A DNA stretch of 64,000 nucleotides from Sulfuricurvum sp. (GCA_028718525.1 JAQULP010000003.1:87897-151896), one strand, 5' to 3'; shown: positions 53,997-63,191, numbered from the stretch's first letter. Notes: generated by a model not told the origin, from the letters alone. Translations and numbers: made by a program.

Positions 53997-54155
53997 TTAA
54001 TGAACCTCTACGTAATATTGAAGATACCGTAGGTATGGTTTCATGAAGAGTTCAGAAATTTTGACGCCTTTTGCATCGAGTTTGTCTATGGATACTGCGT
54101 AATCACATGGACGAGGGCATATCCGGTTTCCGTCTCTCAAGCTTATCCCTTTCAT
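53997..54155 (-). CDS. Small protein (52 aa) at the head of the CDP-sugar operon
   Basis: The frame MKGISLRDGNRICPRPCDYA, ending ELFMKPYLRYLQYYVEVH, is preceded by AGGAG four to five bases before the ATG at 54155, and its stop lies 2 bp before the GT9 start. There is no signal peptide or membrane segment. Two cysteines in CPRPC could bind metal. The good ribosome-binding site, tight spacing and a -10 box upstream argue for a real gene. I recognise no family; it might be a chaperone-like or regulatory leader protein. Confidence 0.55.
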   Translation of the reverse strand: MKGISLRDGNRICPRPCDYAVSIDKLDAKGVKISELFMKPYLRYLQYYVEVH

Positions 54156-54184
54156 GCAACTCCTAAAAAACGGTAATAAGTGCA

Positions 54185-54190
54185 ATTATA
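54185..54190 (-). promoter_or_regulatory. Putative -10 box of the CDP-sugar/LPS operon
   Basis: TATAAT on the minus strand lies about 30 bases before the ATG of the small 52-residue protein, with a TTTTGAC-like T-rich stretch just upstream and no proper -35 box. It would drive the ten-gene minus-strand operon down to 44108. Confidence 0.5.
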
Positions 54191-54251
54191 GTCAAAATAG
54201 GTTAGAGATCGGTTTAATTGACTTTAACGGATGTTTGGTGATAATGGTGGA

Positions 54252-54653
54252 ATGAAATTACTAATCATTGATCGAAGCGGTTTTCAGCTACAAGCCCGGA
54301 AAGTATTGTTGGAAGAATCAATGGAGTGTACCGTTGAGAGTGCTTCAACGTTGGGGGAAGTGTATATGGCATTTCAAAAAGGGAAATATGATGTCGTCAT
54401 AATCGATCACGAAATTGAAAACGGTGCCGAATGTATAGGGCATATTTTGATTACCGATACCCAACAGCCTATTTTGGTAGTAAGCAATGCCATTCACTGT
54501 GTGATCAGCCGGTGTGAAGATTGTGTTAATAAATTTCAAATCCGCCGTTTATTTAATCCGACACCGATCAAAAATATTATTCGGATGATTGAGGGGTTTC
54601 AGCGTTATCGGTGCGATCATTACGATGCCGAGACAAATAAAATAAAGTTTTGA
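54252..54653 (+). CDS. Stand-alone receiver-like protein with altered active site
   Basis: The protein is about 133 residues from MKLLIIDRSGFQLQARKVLL and follows the receiver-domain fold. The phospho-acceptor aspartate is kept in VVIIDHEIENG. The usual acidic pair is reduced to IIDRSG, the Thr/Ser position is VVSNA, and the invariant lysine region reads RRLFNPTPI. Four cysteines (two in SRCEDCVNKF) are unusual for a receiver. It may bind without being phosphorylated normally, or sense redox. Upstream ATG at 54231 is possible but without better support. Confidence 0.68.
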   Translation: MKLLIIDRSGFQLQARKVLLEESMECTVESASTLGEVYMAFQKGKYDVVIIDHEIENGAECIGHILITDTQQPILVVSNAIHCVISRCEDCVNKFQIRRLFNPTPIKNIIRMIEGFQRYRCDHYDAETNKIKF

Positions 54654-54719
54654 GGCGAAGAGGGAATGATGGTCATATAAAACGTAAGTGGTTTGATGTA
54701 TATGTTAAGAAATTGAAAA

Positions 54720-54794
<75 letters not shown>

Positions 54795-54821
54795 ACAGTA
54801 AAAGAAGAAAAGAATCATAAA

Positions 54822-54896
<75 letters not shown>

Positions 54897-54913
54897 ATGT
54901 TTATGAGGGCGCA

Positions 54914-54942
54914 ATTATACGCTATGTCTGAATGAATGTCAA
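54914..54942 (-). promoter_or_regulatory. Near-consensus promoter of the tRNA-Asn pair
   Basis: On the minus strand TTGACA (54942-54937) and TATAAT (54919-54914) are exact consensus boxes separated by 17 bases. A full -35 box is rare in this group of bacteria outside stable-RNA genes, which fits its position before the two tRNAs. Confidence 0.85.
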
Positions 54943-54953
54943 TAAAAATAGTC

Positions 54954-55892
54954 TTATTTGTCGCGTTTTCGATGAATATTTTCAATCGGGGCAAAAAATA
55001 GTACGTTTGAACGCTCAATTCGGGCAATTTTTCCGTTATTTAAAAGGGCTATGAAGCGAGTTTTGGATTCGGTGTCGAAAAGCGCGTCAATATCCTCTTG
55101 GGTGAGGGGGCGTTTATCGAGGGTAGAAAGGATCTCCTCATCCGAGTAGCTGCTTACTGCAGCCTCAGCATGTCTACGTGAGACGATATGGATCGGCAAT
55201 GAGGAGTCAAAAAGGTGTGAGAGGGTGTACAGCTCTTCAAAACTCAATCCTTGGACGGCGTAGGCGGGAGGTCGGTCAATGGTACCGATGTCTATCCGTT
55301 CACACCGTATATCGGAGAGGGCACGGTTGAGCGCATTAATTTCAGAAGGGGTATCATTGACCCCTTTGACCATTAGGATCTCAAGAAATAATTTCCCCTT
55401 GAAAGAGTGTGAAAAACGGGTAATACTCTCAATAATCGGTTCAATTTCGATCCCCTCGGCGGGGCGGTCGATCTTTTTGAAGGTTTGGGGTGTTGCGGCA
55501 TCAAGAGAGAGTTTCACCTGATCCAGTTTTAAAAGGGCATTGAAAACGTCCTCATCGGTAAGACACGCACTATTGGAAAGAATGAGGGTTTGTTTTACCC
55601 CTTTAATTGCATCGATTTCATCGATCAGGGCATTCAGATAGGGATACATCGTCGGTTCACCGTTAGCGGTGAGGGTGATGACGTCAATTTCGGAATGGGT
55701 GTTTAGGGCCTCTTGCAGTTCATGAATAATGGTTGATACCGGGGTGATCGAGTGTTGGTGGATTATCGGATGTGCCGGAGCGAGTTCACAGTACAGACAG
55801 TCAAAATTGCATTGCTTGGTCGATGCGGAGAGGTCGATCCCCAATGATACGCCGAAACGGCGCGAATAGATAGGACCGAAGATGGTACTCAT
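54954..55892 (-). CDS. Radical SAM protein (COG0731-like)
   Basis: The 312-residue protein begins MSTIFGPIYSRRFGVSLGID and has a radical SAM cluster motif CNFDCLYC with a preceding KQ. TLTANGEPTMYP and KLSLDAATPQTFKKI follow, as in the COG0731 group related to wybutosine-type and other uncharacterised Fe-S oxidoreductases. The C-terminal quarter (SSYSDEEILSTLDKRPLTQEDI) looks like a small helical domain. It starts 3 bp after the hemE stop, so it is co-transcribed with hemE. Substrate unknown. Confidence 0.82.
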   Translation of the reverse strand: MSTIFGPIYSRRFGVSLGIDLSASTKQCNFDCLYCELAPAHPIIHQHSITPVSTIIHELQEALNTHSEIDVITLTANGEPTMYPYLNALIDEIDAIKGVKQTLILSNSACLTDEDVFNALLKLDQVKLSLDAATPQTFKKIDRPAEGIEIEPIIESITRFSHSFKGKLFLEILMVKGVNDTPSEINALNRALSDIRCERIDIGTIDRPPAYAVQGLSFEELYTLSHLFDSSLPIHIVSRRHAEAAVSSYSDEEILSTLDKRPLTQEDIDALFDTESKTRFIALLNNGKIARIERSNVLFFAPIENIHRKRDK

Positions 55893-55895
55893 GGT

Positions 55896-56939
55896 TTAGG
55901 CTTTTTGACTCACCCGTTGGCATTCGGAGACGAAATGTTTTGCATGCTCGACCGGAACGTCCGGAAGAATGCCGTGTCCCAGATTGAAAATATGGCGTTT
56001 ACTACCCATAATTTCTTGAAGCGCTTCGACGCAGGCGGTTGTCTCTTCTTTCGAATACAAACGGCACGGTTCCATATTCCCCTGAAGGACGTAGCGATCT
56101 CCGAGCTTTTCTTTCGCCAAGGCCATAGGGGTACTCCAGTCTACACCGAATACATCGAAGTTTCCGTAGACTTTGTCCAAGAATGCGGGGATCCCTTTCG
56201 GAAACATGATGACCGGAATATGAGGGTACTTTTCCTTGAGGTATTCGGCAATCTCTACCATATAGCTCCATGAAAATTCGTCATATTTGCTCGGTTCGAT
56301 TGCGGCAGCCCAGCTGTCGAAAATCTGAACGACATCAATACCGGACTGGATCTGTTTTTCCATATAAAGTTTGACGACATCGGTCACTTTACGGAGAATT
56401 TTATGGAGAAGTTCAGGGTTGGAGTACATCATCTTTTTACAGATATTATAGGTTTTGGTCCCTTGCCCCTCAATCATGTAGGTAGCCAAGGTCCAAGGCG
56501 CCCCGGTAAAACCGATAAGCGCTTTATTGTCGTCTCTTTCATCGAGTTGTTTGCGCAAAATTTGGATCGTTTCATAGACATACGTCAATTTTGAAGCCGC
56601 TTCTTCCCCCCCGATCAGATCGTTTAAATCCTCTTCAGTTGCAATCGGTTTGTCAAAAACGGGTCCTTCTCCCTTGATGAAATCGAGTTTCATCCCCATT
56701 TCATTCGGAACGACTAAAATATCACTGAATAAAATTGCGGCATCGACACCGACAAGATCCAGGGGCTGAATGGTTACTTCGGCAGCCATGTCCGGTGCAT
56801 GGCAAAGATTCAAAAAATTTCCGGCGCGTTTACGAACTTCCATATATTCAGGGAGGTATCGTCCCGCCTGACGCATCATCCAGACGGGGGTGTAGGGGGT
56901 CTCTTTACCGAAACAGGCATCAACGAAGATTTTTGACAT
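55896..56939 (-). CDS. hemE: Uroporphyrinogen decarboxylase
   Basis: The 347-residue enzyme converts uroporphyrinogen III to coproporphyrinogen III. The signature [15 protein letters not shown] is at the N-terminus, with [14 protein letters not shown] and [16 protein letters not shown] further on, and [18 protein letters not shown] at the C-terminal end. It is followed 3 bp later by a radical SAM gene, an operon arrangement common in Campylobacterota. Confidence 0.95.
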   Translation of the reverse strand: MSKIFVDACFGKETPYTPVWMMRQAGRYLPEYMEVRKRAGNFLNLCHAPDMAAEVTIQPLDLVGVDAAILFSDILVVPNEMGMKLDFIKGEGPVFDKPIATEEDLNDLIGGEEAASKLTYVYETIQILRKQLDERDDNKALIGFTGAPWTLATYMIEGQGTKTYNICKKMMYSNPELLHKILRKVTDVVKLYMEKQIQSGIDVVQIFDSWAAAIEPSKYDEFSWSYMVEIAEYLKEKYPHIPVIMFPKGIPAFLDKVYGNFDVFGVDWSTPMALAKEKLGDRYVLQGNMEPCRLYSKEETTACVEALQEIMGSKRHIFNLGHGILPDVPVEHAKHFVSECQRVSQKA

Positions 56940-57025
56940 AGGTTATCCTTGAATTGACTTACATGTAGCAAAATGTATTTTGATACGGGAAAATCAACGG
57001 TTAGGATGAGCGCGGGCGCTCATGA

Positions 57026-57553
57026 TTAATGGTCGTGATGGCCTACTTTACTCAAGAAGTAAAGTCCTACGGCAACCGCTGTGATGGATAGGGCCAGATA
57101 GAGCAATTCCAATGCACCGGTAAATACGGTATGACCTACTTTTTGGAAAAAACCGACTACCAGAACCATAACGATCACTTTTGAAATTTTATCTTTCAGC
57201 TGATCGAGTGAATGTACCGCGAGGAGCTGATTCTCTGCTCCGTGTTCATCCTTTGCGGCATCGATATCGGAAATAAACAGTTCATAGAGGCCAAATGAAA
57301 ATATGATCATGACGACACCGATGAGGTATAAATCGACCGCACCGATAATACCGCCCACAATCTCTTCATGAAAATGTTCAGGATGAGCATGGGTGGTATA
57401 GGTATGGATAACATATGCAGCCGTATTATAGATATCGACACTGGCAACGGCAAAAAGCGAAACCGCTCCGATTAGACCGAAAATTACTGCTAAAACAATG
57501 ATGAAACGGGAGTTCCAAAGGCCGCTTTCAAATATCTTTTCGATCATATTCAT
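57026..57553 (-). CDS. YqhA-family (UPF0114) membrane protein
   Basis: The protein is about 175 residues with four hydrophobic segments and the YqhA pattern SRFIIVLAVIFGLIGAVSLF, DLYLIGVVMIIFSFGLYELFISDID and HSLDQLKDKISKVIVMVLVV. The C-terminus is histidine-rich (KVGHHDH), and a TTHAHPEHFHEE segment adds five more histidines. AAGGGGA lies before the ATG at 57553; a GTG directly after the asd stop is a weaker alternative. It is probably co-transcribed with asd. Function unknown. Confidence 0.85.
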   Translation of the reverse strand: MNMIEKIFESGLWNSRFIIVLAVIFGLIGAVSLFAVASVDIYNTAAYVIHTYTTHAHPEHFHEEIVGGIIGAVDLYLIGVVMIIFSFGLYELFISDIDAAKDEHGAENQLLAVHSLDQLKDKISKVIVMVLVVGFFQKVGHTVFTGALELLYLALSITAVAVGLYFLSKVGHHDH

Positions 57554-57556
57554 CAC

Positions 57557-58585
57557 TTATTCCCCTTGCATTTCTACCCATTTTTGGGCGATTCGTACGG
57601 CATTGGTTGCGGCACCGACACGCAGGTTATCGGCAACTACCCATAGATGAAGGACATTTTCACGGTAAATATCATTGCGGATACGTCCGACGAATGTTTC
57701 GTTTTTATCCATGCAAAGTGACGGCATCGGATAGATACTCTCTTCCGGTGTATCCAAAACGATGATATTCGGTGCTTTGCTCAAAAGTTCACGCGCTTCG
57801 TCTGCATCCACGGCACCGTCAAAGGTAAGAGTGAGTGTTTCAGCGTGACCGCGAAGGGTCGGAATACGGACGCAGGTTGCACTTACTTCGATCTCTTTGT
57901 GCATGATTTTTTGTGTTTCGTTGACCATTTTGAGCTCTTCTTTGGTATAACCGTTCGGGGTAAAAGAGTCAATTTGTGGGATAGCATTCAAGGCGATACG
58001 GTGAGCAAATTTTTTCGGCTCCACTTCATCGAGTTTGAAAGCAAAAAACGCCTGCATCTGTTCAACCAGCTCTTCCATCGCCGATTTACCGGCTCCTGAA
58101 GTCGCTTGATAGGTACTGACGTCGATACGTTGCAAATCGTAAGCATCGTCCAATGGTTTAAGTGCCTGAACCATTTGAATGGTTGAACAATTGGGATTTG
58201 CAATAATCCCCCGGTTGCGCCATTGAGCGATGTCTTCCGGATTGACTTCCGGAACGACGAGAGGGACGTCTTCGTACATACGAAAATGGCTGGTATTATC
58301 GATAACGACCGCACCCGCCGCTGCCGCATACGGTGCAAATTCTGCCGATACACTTCCGCCGGCACTGAAGAGGGCAATTTCAATTGACTCTTCGGTAAAG
58401 ACGGTCGGGGTAAGCTCTTTGATTACCAATTCTTGATCATTGAAAGTAACCGTATTGCCGGCACTTCGCGCACTTGCAAGCGGAACCAGTTTGGCAAGAG
58501 GAAAATCGATCTCTTCGAAAATACGTAAAATTTCTTCTCCGACAGCGCCGCTGGCACCGACGATCGCAACGTTATAACGTTTCAT
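57557..58585 (-). CDS. asd: Aspartate-semialdehyde dehydrogenase
   Basis: The 342-residue enzyme reduces aspartyl phosphate for lysine, methionine, threonine and diaminopimelate. It begins NVAIVGASGAVGEEILRIFEE and has the catalytic cysteine in IANPNCSTIQMVQAL and the histidine in RIPTLRGHAETLTL. It follows flgR, as in Campylobacter. Confidence 0.95.
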   Translation of the reverse strand: MKRYNVAIVGASGAVGEEILRIFEEIDFPLAKLVPLASARSAGNTVTFNDQELVIKELTPTVFTEESIEIALFSAGGSVSAEFAPYAAAAGAVVIDNTSHFRMYEDVPLVVPEVNPEDIAQWRNRGIIANPNCSTIQMVQALKPLDDAYDLQRIDVSTYQATSGAGKSAMEELVEQMQAFFAFKLDEVEPKKFAHRIALNAIPQIDSFTPNGYTKEELKMVNETQKIMHKEIEVSATCVRIPTLRGHAETLTLTFDGAVDADEARELLSKAPNIIVLDTPEESIYPMPSLCMDKNETFVGRIRNDIYRENVLHLWVVADNLRVGAATNAVRIAQKWVEMQGE

Positions 58586-58673
58586 AGGAAGCTTTCCTTG
58601 AGGATGAATAGAACCATCCGGATATATTTTTGCGCGATTATAACCAAAGAGGGCTTTTAAGCGATTGAAAGAT

Positions 58674-59825
58674 TTACATTCGGCCTAAACCGCGTGCTTC
58701 CAAAAAGAGTTCTTCGGCATCGATTACCGGCCCGTCGCTTAAAATCGCGGAACGTTCGACAACGGAGATCAATTCACGGATATTTCCGGGCCAGGTATAG
58801 TGTTCGAGTGCATGACGGGCTTCCGGTGAAAACGATTTCGTTTCATATCCGTATTGAATACAAAAACGTTCCAGTGCCGCATCGGCGATGGAGAGGATCT
58901 CCTCTTTTCGTTCGCGCAGAGGAGGGATATTGATCGGAACGGTATTGAGGCGATAATAGAGGTCTTCCCGGAATTTTCCTTCGGCTATCTTTTGATGCAA
59001 ATCGGCATTGGTAGCGCAAATAATCCGTACATCGATTTTGGTATTTTTTGAACTTCCTAGGCGGCGAACTTCCCGTTCTTGAAGAACCCGCAATAGTTTG
59101 GCTTGAAGGGTATAGGGCATTTCTCCGATTTCATCTAAAAAGAGTGTCCCCCCGCAGGCTTGTTCAAACTGACCTGCTTTTGCTTCCGTTGCATCGGTGA
59201 AGGCCCCTTTTTCGAAGCCGAAAAGTTCACTTTCAATCAAATTATCGGGGATCGCCGCCATATTGATAGCAATAAAGGGTTTGTCCGCGCGCAGCGAGCG
59301 TTCATGAATATGCTGGGCAAACAGCTCTTTGCCGACACCGCTTTCTCCGAGAAGCATCATATTCGCATCGGTAGCGGCAGCTTTTGAAATACGTGCCAAC
59401 ACTTTTTCGAGTGCGGCGGATGTCCCTAAAAAAGTTTTTGCTGTGGGGAGGGGCGAGGCGTTTTTCGGCGTTTTTTTGGCGATATTGGCAGTCCGCTCAA
59501 TGGCGGTGATCAGTGTTTCAATTTCAAAGGGTTTGAGGAGAAAATCCTTTACCCCGAGTTGAATGGATTCGATGGCGCGTGTTAATGTGGCATTGCCGGT
59601 AATAATAATGACCTCAAATTTTCCTTGAAGCGTTTTGACGAATTCGATTCCATCCATCCCCGGCATATTGATATCACTGATAATCAAATCAAAGCTATCG
59701 TCCAATTTTTTAAGGGCATCACGTGGACTTTTGAAGGTATGGACGTCGTATTTTTCATAATCGCTCATCGCAATTTCGAGCGATTTCCGCATATTAATAT
59801 CGTCTTCGACAATGGCTATCTTCAT
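58674..59825 (-). CDS. flgR: NtrC-family sigma-54 activator FlgR without DNA-binding domain
   Basis: The protein is about 383 residues with an N-terminal receiver (acidic EDD, phospho-acceptor in LIISDINMPGMDG) and an AAA+ domain with GESGVGKE (Walker A) and GTLFLDEIGEMP (Walker B). The sigma-54 contact loop reads GAFTDA. It ends soon after the AAA+ lid (EARGLGRM) with no Fis-type helix-turn-helix. Helicobacter FlgR also lacks that domain and activates middle flagellar genes from solution. GAGGGG supports the ATG at 59825. Order with flgQ, flgP and gyrA matches Campylobacter. Confidence 0.88.
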   Translation of the reverse strand: MKIAIVEDDINMRKSLEIAMSDYEKYDVHTFKSPRDALKKLDDSFDLIISDINMPGMDGIEFVKTLQGKFEVIIITGNATLTRAIESIQLGVKDFLLKPFEIETLITAIERTANIAKKTPKNASPLPTAKTFLGTSAALEKVLARISKAAATDANMMLLGESGVGKELFAQHIHERSLRADKPFIAINMAAIPDNLIESELFGFEKGAFTDATEAKAGQFEQACGGTLFLDEIGEMPYTLQAKLLRVLQEREVRRLGSSKNTKIDVRIICATNADLHQKIAEGKFREDLYYRLNTVPINIPPLRERKEEILSIADAALERFCIQYGYETKSFSPEARHALEHYTWPGNIRELISVVERSAILSDGPVIDAEELFLEARGLGRM

Positions 59826-59839
59826 CGACACCCCTCACA

Positions 59840-60244
59840 CTATTTCATTAAAGTGATTGTAACCGAGCGATCATTAAACTCGACTTCATAGCATTTAGTC
59901 GGCAATGTGAGAGTTTGTTGCGAATTCATTGTCGAAGGGGTGATGGTTTCATTGCTTTTGATTGATATCTCTTGTGAAGCGGAAAATTGTAAAAAACGGG
60001 TCTCTTCCCGCAACAGAACCTTTTTTAGCGACTCATTTTGAAGTCGATCAAACGTAATCGAAGAAAGGGGTTGAGAAGAACACGGCTGCATCGCTTTGGA
60101 TATGCTGAGGGTTTCATTGAATACCTGGGAGTTGTGAGCGGTGAGTCGATAGCCTATGTAATAGTTATCGGCTCCAAATGCGAATGTAGAGATTATTCCG
60201 ATACTTTTGAGTAAGAAAGGGCGATTTCCATTTCGACTTCGCAC
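59840..60244 (-). CDS. flgQ: Flagellar disk-associated protein FlgQ-like (GTG start)
   Basis: The 134-residue frame opens with a GTG at 60244 behind AGAGGG. It encodes a basic start, a hydrophobic segment (PFLLKSIGIISTFAFGA) with a cleavable AFGA/D site, and a periplasmic domain with two cysteines. No ATG lies near the signal peptide. It overlaps flgP by 52 nt in another frame, which suggests coupling. The assignment rests mainly on its place between flgP and flgR; in Campylobacter FlgQ stabilises FlgP. Sequence similarity cannot be judged here. Confidence 0.65.
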   Translation of the reverse strand: MRSRNGNRPFLLKSIGIISTFAFGADNYYIGYRLTAHNSQVFNETLSISKAMQPCSSQPLSSITFDRLQNESLKKVLLREETRFLQFSASQEISIKSNETITPSTMNSQQTLTLPTKCYEVEFNDRSVTITLMK

Positions 60245-60660
60245 AGACCCTCTTTAAAAGATGTATTGAGTAAATTAGCACCGCGTACCAGTGCTTCTAC
60301 CGATGTACGGGTACTCGATTGCTGCAGCATCATATTTTTAATGGTGTCTTGCCCTTCGACTTGGACCCCTTTTACCCGTTCGGCAATTTGGCGGTATCCG
60401 TCAGCCATGGCTGCACGTTTGGCAAGTGCGTAAGCTTGTGCCGGCGAAGCGGTTATGGAAGGGGCTACCCCCTGACCGATTACGGTAATAACTAACTCTT
60501 TGCCCGTTTTTAAAACCGGCTCGACGCAATTTCCGTCCGTCCCGCTGTAAACGCATTTGACGTTTTGGGAAGAGGGAGATGAAGGTTCATCGCTTGAAAA
60601 AACTCCCGCATGAAGCGCGGGAATGGCGAGTAACAGTGCAAAAGATGCAGAGATTCGCAT
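60193..60660 (-). CDS. flgP: FlgP-like LPP20-family flagellar basal-disk protein, apparently not lipidated
   Basis: The 155-residue protein has a signal peptide (MRISASFALLLAIPALHA) and an LPP20-type domain (PAQAYALAKRAAMADGYRQIAERVKGVQVEG, then ALVRGANLL). Its place beside gyrA, flgQ and flgR identifies it as FlgP, which forms the outer-membrane-associated disk of the flagellar motor. Campylobacter FlgP is a lipoprotein, but here no cysteine follows the signal peptide; the first cysteine is C36 (NVKCVYSG), too far away to be a lipobox. Confidence 0.8.
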   Translation of the reverse strand: MRISASFALLLAIPALHAGVFSSDEPSSPSSQNVKCVYSGTDGNCVEPVLKTGKELVITVIGQGVAPSITASPAQAYALAKRAAMADGYRQIAERVKGVQVEGQDTIKNMMLQQSSTRTSVEALVRGANLLNTSFKEGLCEVEMEIALSYSKVSE

Positions 60661-60710
60661 TCAGATTCCTTTAATGTATTGTGGAATAGTTACAGTATAT
60701 AAAGCAAATA

Positions 60711-63191
60711 CTATTCCAATTCAAGAGTTCCATCGGAACTTTCACTCTCTTCTTCATCTTCCTCTTTTTTCGGACAACGGGAGATACTGGCAACATCATC
60801 CCCTTTGATAATGTATACGCCGCTGGTATTGCGTCCCGATTTGGCAATGGTTTGCATATCGACACGGATCATTTTACCGGCTTTGGTGAGAGCCATCATA
60901 TCCATACTCTCATCGACCATGAGACAGCCTACGACGGTCGTTCCGGTTTTTTGGTTAAGTTTCATGGCGATTACACCGGTTCCCGCACGGTTGGTCAGGC
61001 GGTATTCTTCTGCCGTAGTCCGTTTTCCGATCCCTTTTTCACTGACCATGAGGATCTCTTCTTCATCCGATTTGATGATGTTGGCATCGACGACGACATC
61101 GCCTTCGATTTTAAATTTAATACCGCGTACCCCGCGGGTGCTGCGACCCTGATCACGGGTTTTATCGATTTCGAATTTAATACACTGTGCGTATTTGGTG
61201 ACGATGAAGAGGTATTTAGTCTCTTCGGTTGCGATATGCGCGGTAATCAATGCATCATCTTCATCCAAAACAATTGCCCGGACGCCGTTACTTCGGATAT
61301 TGGAGAATTCATTAAGCGCCGTCCGTTTAACGATACCGTTTTGGGTAAAGAACACGAGAGATTTGCTTTCGTCAAAATCGGTTGTCGGGATGATTGAACG
61401 GATTTTTTCGTCTGCTTCAAGGTTGATCAGATTAACAACCGCTTTTCCTTTGGCCGTGCGTGAACCTTCAGGGATTTTATACACTTTGAGCCAGTGGAGT
61501 TGTCCGCGATCCGTGACAAACATTAAGGTATCATGGGTGTTACAGGTATAGAATTTTTCAATGAAGTCGTCATCGTAAGTGGTAACGGCTACTTTGCCCT
61601 TACCGCCGCGAATTTGTTTTTCATAAGCGGCAAGCGGAACACGTTTGATGTATCCGCGATGGCTGATGGTCACGACCATCGGCTCGTTCGGGATCAAATC
61701 TTCGATATTGATATCGTCGTAGTTGTCCTCGATATCGGTAACGCGGGGAATGTTGTATTGCTCAACAAGCTCGACGAACTCCTCTTTGATAATCCCTTTG
61801 AGGACCTCTTCGCTGCGGAGGATGCTCTCTAAATATTCGATATGAGCTAAAATCTCTTTGAGCTCGTTTTCGATTTTATCGCGTTCCAGTCCGGTGAGGC
61901 GTTGAAGCCGCATATCCAAGATCGCTTGGGCTTGGATCGGGGAAAATCCGAATTCGGAGATCAATCCGGCTTTGGCCGTTTCGCCGTCGGCACTGGCACG
62001 GATCAGTTTGATGATCGCTTCGATGTGATCGAGCGCTTTTTTCAAACCTTCCAAGATATGGGCACGTGCTTTTGCTTTTTCAAGGTCAAAAATGGTTCGG
62101 CGGATGATGACGGTTTTGCGGTGGTTGATAAAGTGTCCCAACATCTCCAATAAGGTAAATACGCGCGGTTCTTGGTTGAAGACCGAGAGCATGATGATCC
62201 CGAAAGTGGTCTCCATATTGGTCGATTTATAAAGGTTGTTGAGGACGATTTCACTCATTGCATCGCGTTTAAGTTCGATGACGACACGGATCCCTTCCCG
62301 GTCGGATTCATCGCGGATCTCACTGATCCCTTCGATAAATTTATCTTTAACCAAATCGGCGATCGTCTCGATCAAGCGGGCTTTATTGACCTGATACGGA
62401 AGCTCGTCGATGACAATGACGTCTTTGTTCGATTTTTTCTCGATATGGGTTTTGGCTCGGACACGGATACGACCCCGTCCGGTTTCATAAGCGTCCAAAA
62501 TCCCTTTTTTACCGTAAATGGTCCCCCCGGTAGGGAAATCGGGAGCTTTGATAAACTGCATGATGTCGAGCAGGGAAGCATTCGGATGGTCAACGAGATG
62601 AACCAGTGCGCTGAGTACCTCATTCGGATTGTGAGGCGGGATGTTCGTCGCCATACCGACGGCGATACCGGATGAACCGTTAATGAGTAGATTCGGAACA
62701 CGGGTCGGAAGCACTTCGGGCTCTTGGGTCGTACCGTCATAGTTGTCGACCATATCGACCGTATCTTTATCGAGGTCTTTGAGTAATTCTCCGGCATATC
62801 GGGTCATACGCGCTTCGGTATAACGCATCGCTGCCGCATTGTCCCCGTCGACCGAACCGAAGTTCCCCTGACCGTCGACAAGCGGTGCACGCATGGCAAA
62901 AGGCTGTGCCATACGGACCAATGCATCATATACGGAGGTATCGCCGTGCGGGTGATATTGACCGATGACATCCCCGACGATACGGGCTGATTTTTTGTAT
63001 TTGGCTCCGGCTGAGAGGCTGAGTTTATCCATAGCGTAAAGGATTCGGCGGTGAACCGGCTTGAGACCGTCACGGACGTCAGGCAGTGCCCGTCCGATGA
63101 TAACGCTCATTGAGTAGTCGAGATAACTGCTCTTGAGGGTATCTTCTATATTGATATCATTAATTTCGCTGTTGTCTAGCAGATCGTTCAT
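60711..63191 (-). CDS. gyrA: DNA gyrase subunit A
   Basis: The protein is about 826 residues and is the breakage-reunion subunit of gyrase. It begins [20 protein letters not shown] and has the catalytic tyrosine in [10 protein letters not shown] (Y124). The quinolone-determining region [11 protein letters not shown] keeps wild-type-like T85 and D89, and the GyrA box reads QIRGGKGK. The C-terminal wrapping domain ends in an acidic tail ([14 protein letters not shown]). GGGGA precedes the ATG at 63191; a longer frame to 63260 has no such support. Confidence 0.95.
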   Translation of the reverse strand: MNDLLDNSEINDINIEDTLKSSYLDYSMSVIIGRALPDVRDGLKPVHRRILYAMDKLSLSAGAKYKKSARIVGDVIGQYHPHGDTSVYDALVRMAQPFAMRAPLVDGQGNFGSVDGDNAAAMRYTEARMTRYAGELLKDLDKDTVDMVDNYDGTTQEPEVLPTRVPNLLINGSSGIAVGMATNIPPHNPNEVLSALVHLVDHPNASLLDIMQFIKAPDFPTGGTIYGKKGILDAYETGRGRIRVRAKTHIEKKSNKDVIVIDELPYQVNKARLIETIADLVKDKFIEGISEIRDESDREGIRVVIELKRDAMSEIVLNNLYKSTNMETTFGIIMLSVFNQEPRVFTLLEMLGHFINHRKTVIIRRTIFDLEKAKARAHILEGLKKALDHIEAIIKLIRASADGETAKAGLISEFGFSPIQAQAILDMRLQRLTGLERDKIENELKEILAHIEYLESILRSEEVLKGIIKEEFVELVEQYNIPRVTDIEDNYDDINIEDLIPNEPMVVTISHRGYIKRVPLAAYEKQIRGGKGKVAVTTYDDDFIEKFYTCNTHDTLMFVTDRGQLHWLKVYKIPEGSRTAKGKAVVNLINLEADEKIRSIIPTTDFDESKSLVFFTQNGIVKRTALNEFSNIRSNGVRAIVLDEDDALITAHIATEETKYLFIVTKYAQCIKFEIDKTRDQGRSTRGVRGIKFKIEGDVVVDANIIKSDEEEILMVSEKGIGKRTTAEEYRLTNRAGTGVIAMKLNQKTGTTVVGCLMVDESMDMMALTKAGKMIRVDMQTIAKSGRNTSGVYIIKGDDVASISRCPKKEEDEEESESSDGTLELE

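Noticed and set aside
44108..54155. The LPS sugar operon as a recent genomic island
   Set aside because: No integrase, insertion sequence, flanking repeats or attachment site is seen; base composition by eye is similar to the surroundings. Transfer is possible but unsupported.
60852..61397. A 181-codon plus-strand frame opposite gyrA
   Set aside because: It mirrors the conserved GyrA C-terminal domain and has a composition typical of antisense shadows.
62172..62675. A 167-codon plus-strand frame opposite gyrA
   Set aside because: It is complementary to conserved gyrase sequence, with no start signal or known family.
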